Source: Tigriopus japonicus
Lineage: Eukaryota; Arthropoda; Copepoda; Harpacticoida; Harpacticidae
DNA: 64,000 nt
NCBI GenBank assembly: GCA_010645155.1
Contig: CM021318.1
Coordinates: forward strand, 2,015,220-2,079,219
Direction of reading: 5' to 3'
The translations under genes and the position numbers were made by a program. This document shows positions 46,311 to 58,900 of this stretch, in pieces; within the stretch, counting starts at the first letter, position 1; the number at the start of each line of letters is the position of its first letter. The notes below the pieces were generated by a model that had not been told where the DNA came from, did not search any database, and saw only the letters and a program-made list of their open reading frames with translations.

Positions 46311-47015
46311 GTAAGTTTACTTTTGGTGGATTCTAGCTCGTGCGCTGGTATAAAAACGCAGACAAATCGTTAAATTGACAGTAAATTGAATTGTTTTTAA
46401 GTGTATATTAAGCAAGCATTTTAAAACAAAGTGATCCCTTGCCTTCCATTCATAGTAAAAAGTACGTATGAGCTGATCCTCTAACATTTGATAAGGGTCA
46501 AGACTTTTTTTAATACTTCCGTGTGTTTAATACCTTTCAATACTAAATGCCGATCGTCCCTCCATTAAGAACTGAATATAGATTTTCAAACGATAACTCG
46601 TCGGGGGCTAAAAATCACATAAAGACTGAAGTCATTGTTCATATCTATTTTTTCATTTGTTTTGAACAGAGATCTCATCCCCTGTTTTCTCTTTGTTTTG
46701 CCTTGATGTTAATTTCTGCGAATTTATCATTTGAAATCAACGAATAACGGACGTTTCTCCAACGGCAAACAAATTTCCAAATTTTAAACTTGAAATTTTA
46801 CATTGACCTGTGAACGAGCTATTTTACTGTAGATCTTATTCAAATGCGGCGCCTTGATCCCAATCATTTCAAGCCTGATGTATTAGTTTCAAAATCATTT
46901 TCATGGTAAGTAAGACTTGTCCATGAACTTTCAAGGAACACTCCATCTTAGCTATCTCATTATTGTGAAAGAAACAAAGCTTAATTTTATAACAAATATT
47001 CCCTACACAATTTGA

Positions 47016-47021
47016 TTTATT
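47016..47021 (-). terminator. Poly(A) signal AATAAA, gene at 47-49 kb
   Basis: Minus-strand AATAAA about 33 nt beyond the stop codon at 47054-47056. Confidence 0.55.
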
Positions 47022-47053
47022 AGAATCCAAGTTCCAGGGAATGCTTTAGACTT

Positions 47054-49162
47054 TTAGAGCTTAGTTTGGCATTCCTCCTTATCATTATGCATAATTGAAG
47101 AGTCATCGATAAGATAATCAAAAGTGCGATGTTCAGTTGGGGTCTCAAGATGCTCTAGAAATCCGTCACCGTTCTGATGAAAGTCCGAAGATGGAGTCAG
47201 ATTCAAATCAAACGTGCTTATAGAAGAGGAATCCTCATCTGGGTCCACTTTGACCTCCAGAGTATCACCGTCGATATCGTGGATATCTTCCTCGGAATCA
47301 CTCGAATGGTCAGCACCTTTGTTGATGTATGCAAAGTCATTCCCCGATGAAGTTTGCTTCACCACCTACGCAAGAAAAGATTGGCATCAGTCATTTTGTT
47401 GTGGGGCCAACTCAGCAGAAAAGGTCACTTTTTATCTTAACAAAGACTGGCCATGAAAAGAGAGGTTTCCATTTATTGTTTTCTCCCCACATTTTACCTT
47501 GAAGAGCTCAACACTTTGTCGCCGAAGTTGATCTGCCCTTTGATGTAGGAACTCTTCCTCTTGATCAAGGGCTTTTTCCATTTGAAAGAGCATTTCCTCG
47601 GCAGTACTCATTGCCTTGTGAGCCTTTTTGACATCCTCCATGGCCCGTTTCCGATTCTTGCCAGTCTCCAGACGAAGGATCAACCAACGACGGAAATTGG
47701 CGCCAATTCTGAGCAAAAAAAAGATGGGAAAAGGAGAAAAAAGCCCAGCAAATCCCGCTCAAACGAAGCCAAGGACTTGTCATCGTCACAAAGCTCTAGG
47801 GAACTCGGAGATCATTGCCAGACAAAGAAAAGCCCTCTAATAAAGCTGCTCTCTTACGTTTGCTCATGTTGTCGAGTTAGATAATAACGAACCCACCTTA
47901 AACTTCGATGTCGTTTCTGATCTCGATAGGCCAAAGGTTGACCTTCGAAATCCATGCCAAGTGAACAATCCGGGGTAGAGGAGCTCCTCTCTCGAAGTTC
48001 GTAATCACGAATAAGTCGACGCTCTCGCTCAATAATGGACTCCATTCCAAATTTCGATTGCGTTATATCACTTTGTGAATTGGCCAAACAGTCCATACCC
48101 GTCTGAAATGGAGGCAACACATGAAAATGGGATTGGAGGAAAACGAGAGAAGAAACTGATCTCACGACAAAGATGAATTTAGTTTCGTTCCGGCTCTTTA
48201 TTTCATTTAATGCATTGCCAGATCAGCTTTCAGATTAGATAAGCACACTAGGCCCACGTGCTTTTCGGAATGGCTCTACTTTGGTTCCAGATCAAGCTAT
48301 CCTTTCCTTGTAAATTGAAGGAAAACTTTGTTCTCTGTGAAAATAATCGTTCTCCGAAGTGTTCTGAGCCACTCGAGTTCCAAAAGAGAAGGCTCATGGA
48401 ACAGGAGATGTTGCAGCAGAGTGGAACTAATCAAAAACTTAAGATATCTGCATTACCAACACTTGAAAAAACCGCTCCCGCATCAGGGGAATGAGATTTC
48501 TGATGTGAAGATGCATACACACATGCATGCCAGGCCCACATTGAAGGCTGTTTCACTCCAACACTCCCAAGTTCATGTTTAAAGGTCATGATGGAACAAA
48601 ATAGGTTCGATTTCCCTTTTGGCAAAGTTTTCCCCAGATAGAAAAGTGAGACGAGTCGAGGTTGTCTTATTTCGCCAAGACCCGACTTTCACTGATCAAT
48701 TCGTCAGTACCTTGAGTACTTCGGGCGTTAATGAAGACCTTCTTAGGTCCCCTTTGAGGAAACTCCCATCCATTGATTGTGATCGTGTGCCAAATCCGAA
48801 ATGTCCTCCTGATTCTGCGGACATCATCTTGGACTTGAGGAAGTGCCTCCAAGGCACAAGTCGACGACTTGATTGGTTCAAGGCTCCATCTGACATCTTG
48901 TTGGACCTGTAATGACTCTGACGCCTCTTCTGTGTCGTCAAGGGTCTTAATGTGAGCTCTGTCTGTCCCTCTGGAACCCGAAAAGAACACTCAATTCTGG
49001 TTTGGTCACAAATCAGCAGGTTTTCCAAATGGCAAACACACTCATTTTCTTACCTGTTAATCTGGTCTGATTCCGATCACATTCGGATGGAAACGTCTCA
49101 TAATCGTTTCGTTTGGAGCACCCTTGGTTCAATGACTGAGCTCTCAAATAAACTTGAGCCAT
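47054..49162 (-). CDS. Unrecognised protein with helical core and acidic tail
   Basis: Minus-strand exons: 49162-49054, 48970-48711, then (possibly after a missed exon) 48102-47897, 47708-47498, 47365-47054. Phases agree: ACA G|AG, CTC AAG|ACG, TTA AG|A, TTC AAG|GTG. The N-terminal part is basic and Ser-rich (SSRRLVPW, RSQSMDGSF, RRSSLTPEVL). The middle (IIERERRLIRDYELRERSS, then FRRWLILRL and about 60 charged residues rich in Q, E, K and L) should be alpha-helical, probably coiled coil. The last exon is acidic (HSSDSEEDIHDIDGDTLE) and ends CQTKL. No signal peptide or membrane segment. I do not recognise the family. The last three exons are firm. The first two are weaker, since that frame also closes at 48696 and could be a separate short gene. 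A canonical donor at 48165 hints at another exon upstream of 48102. Confidence 0.6.
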
Positions 49163-52100
49163 GCCAAATCAGGATCGCAGACACAAGAGGAATTAGGTGC
49201 ACACACTTTGATACAATTTAATGGCCTTTTGAGTCCCTTTTTCCCCTCAAAGGATCCAATATGTTGTTTTATACGACTCTCGATTCATGTTTCAGACGGC
49301 TTGGAATTTGCCACTCCATATCTGAATAAGTTGCTTTTAGAAGCTTGAGTTGAGGCACACTTGTGGCTCATTCATAGATGTGAAGTAGGGAACCTAACGA
49401 GGCTGAGGTTGAAAAAGCTCGTGTCAAAAAGAGCCTCTGGCAGCATGTTTCACCTACAAGTGTTTCCCAGTGATAGATGATGTGACCTAAGAGTGAACAG
49501 AGGATCGACTAAGAAGTTAACTGCCAGTAAATGTTTTCTAAATAAATGCATTTGCCTCAGAAGAACGCTGAAGGTCATTCTTGAAAGCATTGATTTGAGA
49601 TAACCTGAAGACAAAATGTTGTTTGCTTTCGCTCGCCAGAAGGTCAAGATTCAATGCCTAGGGACTGAACTTGAGCAATTAAGAGGTATCTTAGTTGGTA
49701 GCAACGAGCAAAGCTCCTTTTGTCAATACAATCAATCGATTTCAATGCCATTCTGAGAATTGTCAAGTTGTCCTTAATTAGAGTGGAATTGACTCGGCCA
49801 ATTACACGTGTCGTCGTGTTGATGTTGGAGTTTGTTGCTTGAGAACTAAGAAGGGCATTTCAAAGCTTTAAAATTGACACACCCATGGTTCTACAACCTA
49901 AATGATACTTTAGATGTTGCTTCGATGCCTGTTTCATCAGATTAACAGACTCTTGAATTGAAGCTTGTACAGAGATAATTCGGAAAATATATTGTTCATT
50001 TTACTTTGAATTATAATGGCTTGAAAAAGCTTCGGATATCTTTTTTTTAGTGAGGATGTATTTTTTGATCTGAAGGAGTGTCCGATCAATCGTCTTGAAT
50101 AGGAACTTCCTTGAGAACGGATTAGTCGAAAGAATCTTGGCTTGCTTTGGGCAATGGTGACGTTGATGATTCCTTTTGGCTCATTTATCCAATCACAAGA
50201 TAAAAATGTGTCATCAAGGCCGCAACGAAATTCCCTTTGAAAAGGCTAAATCCCATCCTGCGTGGTTGCTGATGCCATCACCGGGTGACCACACTCGATA
50301 AGATCCCTTCAACAATGGACGTCGAACGTCCTCGGAACACCCTGTGAATAACACCATGATGAAGTGGAAAGAGTCTCTGGCTGACAGAGATGACAAAGTC
50401 ATAATGATGAGGATGATCTCGTGAATTTTCGGATTGCACGAATGAATTCTGCATCTTATCCTGCGCCAAATGAATTACAAAAAGACACCGACGTTCTGAA
50501 CGTACGTGTGCGTTCGTAGGAACTGACTGCTCTGGCAGATCCAACAATGACAAGATCTTCAAGTCAGATTCCCGCATGACACGCCAGTCACTACAAATTA
50601 ATCATTTAGTTCAAGACTTTTTGGATCATGATTGACTTTTTTCCCGCAAACCAAAACGTGAATCCAGTAGCATTGAGATGAGGAGTACATGATGGTCTGG
50701 AGGGTGGTTGGTTAATGGAATCATAATAGGTGTGTCGTGAAGTGCTTGAACATTGAATGGTAGATCTTTTCTTGCTTCTGAAGGTGAATGTGAAACTCGT
50801 GTTCATCAGACACTAGCCTAACTGATTCTTGACATGGAACAACCATGCAGAAGCAATGATTCATCTTGACCTTCTGGAATGCATGCAATTCCAATTTTTC
50901 AATTGGGATCTTCAAACAAGTGCATTTTATCGCACTAAAAATGATAATTTATTCGATTTCCCAATCCCGACGACAGATTGTGCTTTCTTCCTTTCACTCC
51001 TTGATCGATTGAAACCTCGGACGTGGAAATATTTCTGAATTTTTCAGCCAAGTCTCATTGCTAAACGATGAGGAAACCCTCTTGGGTATTTCTTTCACAT
51101 TCACCCTAGTTTTGGAGGAGAATGTAAAAGTTCCTAAACATACCAAAGAAGCCTTAGTTTTGATCTGTTAACCTTGATTGATGTTACCTCGCGCACCTGA
51201 GAGACAGGAAAGAGGCTTGATTCCTCTTCAGTCATTTTGCAACAGCCATACCTAACAATCGAATGCGAGGTTTTTTGGCCCTGCAATCAGGGATCAACAT
51301 CGTCTTTCAACCATCCATCCTTTGAGCTGGCCCTCTTCGTCTTCTTCGTCTTCTTCCACTTCATCGTCTTCTTTTTCATCCTCACCAAGTTATGATGATG
51401 GTCGTTGGTTGGACGGATGGCGTCTTTCGGTTTGGTTTGTTCGCAGTCAAATGGAAACAGATAAACACACCGACGATTAATTGTTTGAGAATCTACCATG
51501 CAATGAACGGACGTTGGGAAGGAAATCATAAAGAGGAATCAAGCATGCAAAGAGGAAGCCCTGAGAAAAATTGGCCTTTTCAAAACCTTGGATCGCTGCT
51601 ACGCCAATTGAAATCAAAGTCAACCTCTGATTGCAACGTTCAACGCAATCACACTTCTTCACTTCTCAAGAACGAGGCACACAATAGCGAAATTGAAATG
51701 ATGAGTGCCGACATGATGTACTTGTCCAATTTGTTTCTGTTCTTGTTCTACATGGTATCAAATTTATTATTTTCTCTTGGCGCAGTTGGGAAAAGAAAAG
51801 GCTCCAGTATTGTTCATACAGGGGTCGCTCTTCAAATGCTTGGGTTGCCTCGATCTTAGAGGTCACAAAGCACTCACTCGAGCGTATTTTGATGAGACAG
51901 ACCAGACCGTTTCTTACGTTCATAAGAAAAAGAAGCCAGAGGTTGAGAACCCGCCCAGATTGGTTTCTAGCCCAGACGAAATGAGTGATGTTGAGAGATT
52001 TCAGCACTGAAGGCTCCAGTTCATCCAGTCTGATGTAAGAGTATCATCATTATCCCGGCTTTTAGAGATGATATCCTGTATGTGAATGGCTGTAATGGCT

Positions 52101-55100
52101 TATGTGTGTGGTTCAGTAGCAATTTTGTGTTCTACTAGGTGGGAGTGAAGGTTTCAAATGAAGGAGATCGAATCCACTGACCTTGTCGAGCAATGTCTAG
52201 CCATTAAGAGGAGGATCTATCGGTTATGAACTCATTAAATACGACTCGGAAGGTGTCCGTACATCGTGACGGAACGAGCATTACTTTGATTGAAGCCAAG
52301 GAAGTCCGTCGTTTTTGGGAGGTCGAGTAACAATTTTTGGTAACGGCTTTGGGCGGAATCCACAAGATATTCACCACATTATAATGAAGATCTTTTCCTG
52401 TGGATGTCAGTTGATTTGATGATAGAATTGGGTGCTAGATTCGTAGATGGAGGGTGAATGCTCGGTTTAGGCTCTCCTCTTCCGTTTCCGTCTTGACGAA
52501 ATCAATCGAATGAATCAATCAGGCCGATAGATCATGTGATTGGATTTGAGAATTGCTTCCAGAATGGATTGAATGCTATGTTCACTCGACCATGTGTGTC
52601 ATTGTGCAAATCACTTAAGCTACGGGAACTATCTAGTAGCCAACCTTTCAACTTCAGACCACAGAGGGCAGCACTTCATGCATTTTTCAAGATGCTCATC
52701 TGTACGTTCGTCGTGATAAAGTGCTATTCACATTATGAATGTATTGCTCTCAGTTTCCTCCCGATGAACACTTGCATTTTTGTGGTAAGGCTATTACAAA
52801 TTCATGTTTTTAGATTGCATGGCCACCATCAAGTTGAGCGGATCTCAGCAACCTTGATGAATTCGTGTGTCCCTCTGGAAAATAGTACACATTCAAATAT
52901 CTGCTTTGGATCGGATCAGATGATAATCTCTCCTTCTTTCTTTGATGATCTGCTTCCTTTTCCCAATTCCTTAGCCATGCATGGTTATTAAATTCTTTCT
53001 CGTTGTCGTTTTAGTCCCCAAATCTCATGTTAAACAGCTGTTGGAAGATTTAATCTTTGTAATAGTTGGCGTTTATAGTGGTCTATTCAATCTTGCCTCA
53101 AGATGATTGATTTCAAAGGGCAAATGGACCAAATGAGGGAATATCCGTGGCAAAATGTCCATTTGTTGTGGCCAATCATTCCATGCCTCCTCAAATGGTC
53201 GTTAGGATTGAAATTGTGTTTCCAAAAACGATTGATTCTCCTTTTCCATTCAATAAATCATAGGTCTGATCAAATTTAAGGGATCTTTCTTCGTTTCGAA
53301 TCAATCCTCGATAACGTTGATGTCGACGACGACGATCATGATGAAGATTATCATCATCGTTCTGGCTTCCTGAATATTACGTGGCCTGACCTCCTCTTTT
53401 GGTATTGGCTCCATTTGTTCACCTTGAAAAAATATCGAGTGCGAAAGAAATGCCAAAGAAATGAGATGAACGATCCCCTTCTCGATCATAACGTAGGTGT
53501 CGTTTAAATGAAATCTTGGGCTGTCCTAGCTCGCTCCAAAAACTCGATGTCGTTGGTTGACAGGGTTGGAGGAAGATAGGCCTTTAAGGAATTCTACGAT
53601 AAAATGCGAAGAATGTTCGAAATTCCATTTGTCAACAATTAAGGTCGTAGGTCGAGGGAACCAAGTACCCAACCACCCAACGAGAGCATGAATATCCCAG
53701 AAAAGATCTTTCATTTGAAAGTGGCAGATGCCTTGAAGGTGTGATTATTCAGATGTACCAACGTTCAATAGTATGCAGGCGCCTTTTTCTAGACGTTAGG
53801 ATGATCTCGTTCAACTTGCACAGATCTCAAGGTGAAAAGGTCTTTGTGGGCTCGTCGAAAAAGAATCCATTGCCTTGGTTGGTTCTGGTCTTAAGGATTG
53901 TGTGAAACATTCAAAAATGAGCTCGTTGCACTTTGAAATGGTTCTCTGTCCGGTTTATGACTCGAATCCATCCACCAGATACAGATACCCTTGGATTAAA
54001 AGGAGGTTCCTAGAGTTCTTAACCAGGACTTGCTTGCTTGATGATCAGAAATCCAGGATTAGTTCGGTCTCTTTTGGTGATGATCGACTCAAGTGACACA
54101 ACCTTGATACTATTGCGTGTCGACTTATGGACTAAGTACCCTTTTCTCCATGGGGGGACTTTCGATAAAGCAAAGGTCTTCTGCGAGTTCCCTTTTTTTT
54201 ATTTCTGGCTAATAATCCCTTCCTCTCATTCTCACGAGTTCTTGGTGAGTCTCTGGGGAGAATTCGTCTAAGAGTGGAACTATCTCTTCTTTGGAAGGAA
54301 TGCCATTTCCATCGAGACTTCAATTTTCTGCACTTATTTTCAGGTATGCGTTTTTCATTACCCCATCGCAAGTCGAGATGATTCGCTTTCGAGGTCCATA
54401 AATTGTAGATGTGCATTGAAAAGCATCGATGCACATTTTGCCTTGGGAAGCTGGAAAAGATCAGGAAGGTTGGTATTATTCGAGAAAAGAAATGGCCACA
54501 ACCAAAGGCGCCATTAGTTCTTTTTGGTTACGCGAGATGTTATATATTTTTTGCACTCCTAACAACTTGAAAGGATTCTAGGGTTTCTTGTCGAGGTGAA
54601 TCCGCATTCGGGACAATGTCGGTTTCTTACCAATATCCTGCTTGGTTCTTTTTTTCTGAGACCATTTTTTTAACCTTGGCTGTGTAATTAACGCCTGGAA
54701 CTTGGACGAAAAGAAAAGCGATTTCTATTTTTTTCATTACTTGTCTTGTATTGAACATCAGACTTGTCACAATTATCTCTTCAGAAGTTTCAATGAGGAC
54801 GCCCAAGTCAGTTGTAATTACTCTCCAAGCAATTAAAGCCGCTCTCTCAGGTGTGACCTTGCTCTCGCAGTTTCGTTCTTGAAGTGCAAAAATGTACCAA
54901 ATTTTGATGCGCTCGAAATTGCACAGAGATCAGCGTTGATTTACGGCAATCTCTAAAAGATGTTGCTTGCTCGGCTGTGTCCAAAGAAACCTCTTCCTCC
55001 TTGACCAATTGTGATTTTCTCGTTGTGAAAAGTCAAGAACACAAGCTTCGAATTTTCATGAGAGTTAAACTCGTTGATTTATCGAAGGGTGATGTTTCGT

Positions 55101-55643
55101 TGCCTTGCCAACTGCCCACCATTTGACCAAGATTAATCGCTGAAGCTTGTCGTGAATGAATTGCAATCTATAATTCACATGGCGTGTACTCGAAAGGTTC
55201 CTTCACATGGTCTTTGGTTGTTGTTATTAGGTCGTTTTATGATTTAATAATAACTGTTGACACCCCATGTCTTGAGTGTTTCCTCCTAAACTCCCGGGTA
55301 CACCCATAATGGTTTGCAGAACCGTTCGGAAACCGAATTTGAGGAGTCATCAAATTGTAGTTTATAGTAAATCCGTGGCAAATTAGACTCGAGGAGGAAG
55401 GCCCCAGATGTCAGTCGTTGTCATTGTCAAATCACGTCGAGTTTTGAGTGTCTCTGTGTGTTTGTAAGAAGAGTGCGTACAAAGTGTGTTTTGTCGGATA
55501 TGACTTGCGGCATTACTTCCGTTTCACGGAACCCGTTACTAAAGGTTTGAAATGCCTTATAGCTTCGTGTTAGGGAGTGAAAATGAAAGCTCATAATTAT
55601 ACGCTCATATTTAGCAGTCTACTAATTGTCGGCAATAATTCTG
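49163..55643. other. No supportable gene; possible long intron
   Basis: 6.5 kb without a splice-consistent exon on either strand. Open frames up to 155 codons (for example 51392-51859) lack protein-like composition. A tRNA-like patch on the minus strand near 52158-52215 has an A-box-like TGGCTAGAC and a GGATTCGATCTCC B-box-like end, but it is weak. None of the dispersed repeats seen further left recurs here. Confidence 0.5.
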
Positions 55644-55762
55644 GAAGTATCCTGAGCTCAAGGAGTGCATAATAATAATAATAATCGCCGTATATCCTGG
55701 TTTTCATTAGGCCTTCTGAACGGTTTTTTGTTCCTTTTGCTGCAAAGCCGACAAATGATGAA
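55644..55762. repeat. Gap-flanking duplicate, left copy
   Basis: GAAGTATCCTGAGCTCAAGG through CGACAAATGATGAA. It recurs almost exactly at 55872-55986 on the other side of the N run. Differences are the length of an AAT microsatellite, one T in a homopolymer, and three substitutions (GCTGCAAAG against ACCGCGAAG). Confidence 0.9.
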
Positions 55763-55871
55763 NNNNNNNNNNNNNNNNNNNNNNNNNNNNNNNNNNNNNN
55801 NNNNNNNNNNNNNNNNNNNNNNNNNNNNNNNNNNNNNNNNNNNNNNNNNNNNNNNNNNNNNNNNNNNNNNN
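55763..55871. other. Assembly gap, 109 N
   Basis: A run of undetermined bases. It is flanked by the same sequence on both sides, which suggests unmerged overlapping contig ends. Confidence 0.99.
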
Positions 55872-55986
55872 GAAGTATCCTGAGCTCAAGGAGTGCATAA
55901 TAATAATAATCGCCGTATATCCTGGTTTTCATTAGGCCTTCTGAACGGTTTTTGTTCCTTTTACCGCGAAGCCGACAAATGATGAA
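55872..55986. repeat. Gap-flanking duplicate, right copy
   Basis: Near-identical to 55644-55762. It is followed by unique sequence from ATTTGAAAAGCG onwards. Confidence 0.9.
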
Positions 55987-58900
55987 TTTGAAAAGCGAAT
56001 TTACCCTTTGCCAAAAGAAGGAACACATCTCATGCAGAAGTAATCGTCTGACAAGGCTAATTGCGGGTTTTTAACCTCACTTTTCGATCTTGATTGACAC
56101 TTCAGGAAGAGATCGGACTAATTATGACTTCACGCATCAATCGGTCCCTATCTTTCGCTCAGGGTCATTCATCGAAATTATTATGTTAAATGACCTGGAA
56201 ATCTTGCCGAAGTTCGCCTTCGTCATCCTCAGAAGTCAGCACGTTTCCCCGAGGGTTTTTGCACCAAATCCACGAGTCATTCCACACTGGCCATCTTGAG
56301 GTCATCATCATGTTCATTCGCAGTCATGACGAACACGGTTGATAATAATGGTTTGATGTGACTGGCAAAACATTCGACCATTCATCCCCGGGTTTCAAAT
56401 CGCGAGGTTGCTCAACGATCATCACTCTGAAAGTTTAGCTCAGAATTCAGTGGATAAAGCTAGAGGCTGGATCGATGTGGAATTAGCCAATTAGACTGTC
56501 TCCAATGAAAGAGGTCTTTTCATGTGTGTGGTCTAGAAAGGTGTTTCGTGTGCGAAGAAGTTCTTTTTTGGGGCTCTAATCTTTCGCTATCAAATGCGGT
56601 TGAAACATGTAATCCGTGTTATTTATTTGTCTCGAACTGTTCGTTCTGCGTCAGTCGTTGAATATTCTAATGGCTACATTTCAAGGAACCTTCAGCCACA
56701 ATGGCTCAAGCAAATAAGTCTGTCGAGTCTGGCTTGCTTTTAAACTACCATAACACTTCAACTCGGTCCATTGGGGCAGCCGAATTTATGACCAAATTCT
56801 CGGATAAAACAATATCTGAGCCTCAAAAGGCCCTTTGTAGCTAATGTTGTACTGCCACCAACCAACCTGGCTTTTACAGTGTTGTTGTGATATTGTGTAC
56901 CTTGGCCATATTGCGAACCACCCAAATGAGCGAGTTCTTCCAAGAATATGGGCGCAAGATGGCCGATTGGTGTAGACTGTCATTAAAATGAATCTTCAGC
57001 CCAGTTGGCGAGGCGTGATGGCGATTAAAGCCAGACCAATTTGGGTGTGCGAACTCGTTGTCACGGGCTTTCAAGATTTTGGGCTTTTTCGCCCATGACC
57101 AATGGCCCTTAATCAAAATCTCAATAAAAGCCGTCGCGGTTGCTTGCTTTGTTCTCGTTTCAATTTATCACATCCATACACACTGAATTCGAGATCTTGA
57201 GCTCGAGGAAGACACGAATGGATTTGATTGTCCGACAGATTTACAATTTCCAAAGTTCGAACCCATTCCAATTGGTTTTTGATTCGACGTTGTGCCCACA
57301 AAGCAAAGATGACGACGACGACTATGACTACTACGTGCTTCGTTGAACGTACACACGTACTGTATGTAGTAAGTCGCAAATCGCTCGCGGCGAGACATTC
57401 CATTATTTCGATCAGGCTATCAAAACGCATTGAGATTGAGATTAAAGTCTATTGTTCCAATTGATTTGCTACACTCCAAAATTTTGGGGCTTGCGAGCAT
57501 CCTTCAAACTATGCAAATGACACGGTTTGTGGGGAAATCATGCCCTTGTATCGCGTGAACGAGAACGAGCAGTTTTATAGAAGAAATCTGACAGCACGCT
57601 TTAATGGTATTTCGTTTCATGTGTTTCTCGAATATCTGTTCGCGTCTGTTGGTGTTGTTTCCCCTTGAATCACCCAATTATTCTTGGTGTTCCGGATGTT
57701 ATCTGTGGGGAAATTAATTACTATCCACGGAGCAGTTAAATTAAGACATTTGGTAAATCTGAGCGCCCCATTACTAGTCAACAAAAACCATGTTTGTGAT
57801 GTATAGTACACAGGACGCAAGACATCAGACGCTCAATTGCTGAAGCTCAAGGTAAAAAGAGACCGGAAGTAGCATTTACTGTGTATACTGTTAATAAAGA
57901 AAAGTGCACTTTAAACCCAAGATCCTGATTCCAGTGAAACTTTTCGATTCTATTTGCAAAGGTTGATTTTGTTCGGCTTATACGAGAAAATAGATATAGA
58001 TGTATCTAGATTAGTTGAGTGCATACTTGTTATGCACCTCCTTGTATCTGTGGAATATTCATGTTTGACATTAAATTTGCTCTCTCCATATCCAAACCAA
58101 TAATGGAACAATTTGACAAATTTATAATTTTAATAATAATAATGTTTTATTGCGACTCTTGGTCATGTATAAAAAATATATATGAATAATGATATAACGT
58201 ACTATCTGTACTGTCTGCGCTTCCCCTCTTCATTTCTTCCATGTGCACGGAAACATACAATCTCTAGTCAACTCACTGTGATATCACGTTTTTGCACAAT
58301 TTAAAATTTAACCCATCTTTGCTACAGGGTCTCTCGTGAGGCCCTCTCACTTTTAAGTCACCATTGGTTCACTTCCAGGATCGATTAAAACCGAGTGAAA
58401 TTGCCCTCCGTACTAATCAACTTGGTTTGTCTACGCGTTTAGAAGCAAGGTGGGTGCGCAAGATCACATTTCTTGACGGATTTACGACCTCGTCCTCATG
58501 TCGACTCTTAATAACCATGGCATTTTGAGGACTTGTCGTTCTCACACTGCAAATGCGAAGAGTAATGTAGCTTGTCAACTTGCCAGTGATTCGATCCTAA
58601 AGTCAATATTTGTGGCGCTTCCCGACTCGAGAGAAGGATTGCCTCACCATTTTTCGTCAAATGAATCCTTCCTCCATACATAATTGTTTAAAACGTTGAG
58701 ATGTGAGAGATGACAAAACGTCGCGAATATGTGAATTTGTTGACGTAGGCAGATGGGAGAAGGAAGTAAAACATGAGTTGAAATCACATCTATCCCTTGC
58801 TCGTCGTAATCGTCATCTTGTACATAACCATCTTCTTCTCCGGCTTTTTATCTTCGCCTTACCTGATCTCATTCATTTGTACCCTCATATGCACATGTCG

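Larger units (their letters stand above)
45882..47053. other. Spacer with tRNA-like fragment and repeat B
   Basis: No gene supported. It contains the repeat B copy at 46230-46310. It also has a fragment at about 45921 resembling a tRNA 5' half (TTTAGCTCAGTGG, a good A box) without a matching B box. Confidence 0.5.

Noticed and set aside
51392..51859. 155-codon open frame on the plus strand
   Set aside because: Composition looks like random translation. There are no splice sites, no Kozak-like start and no recognisable motif.
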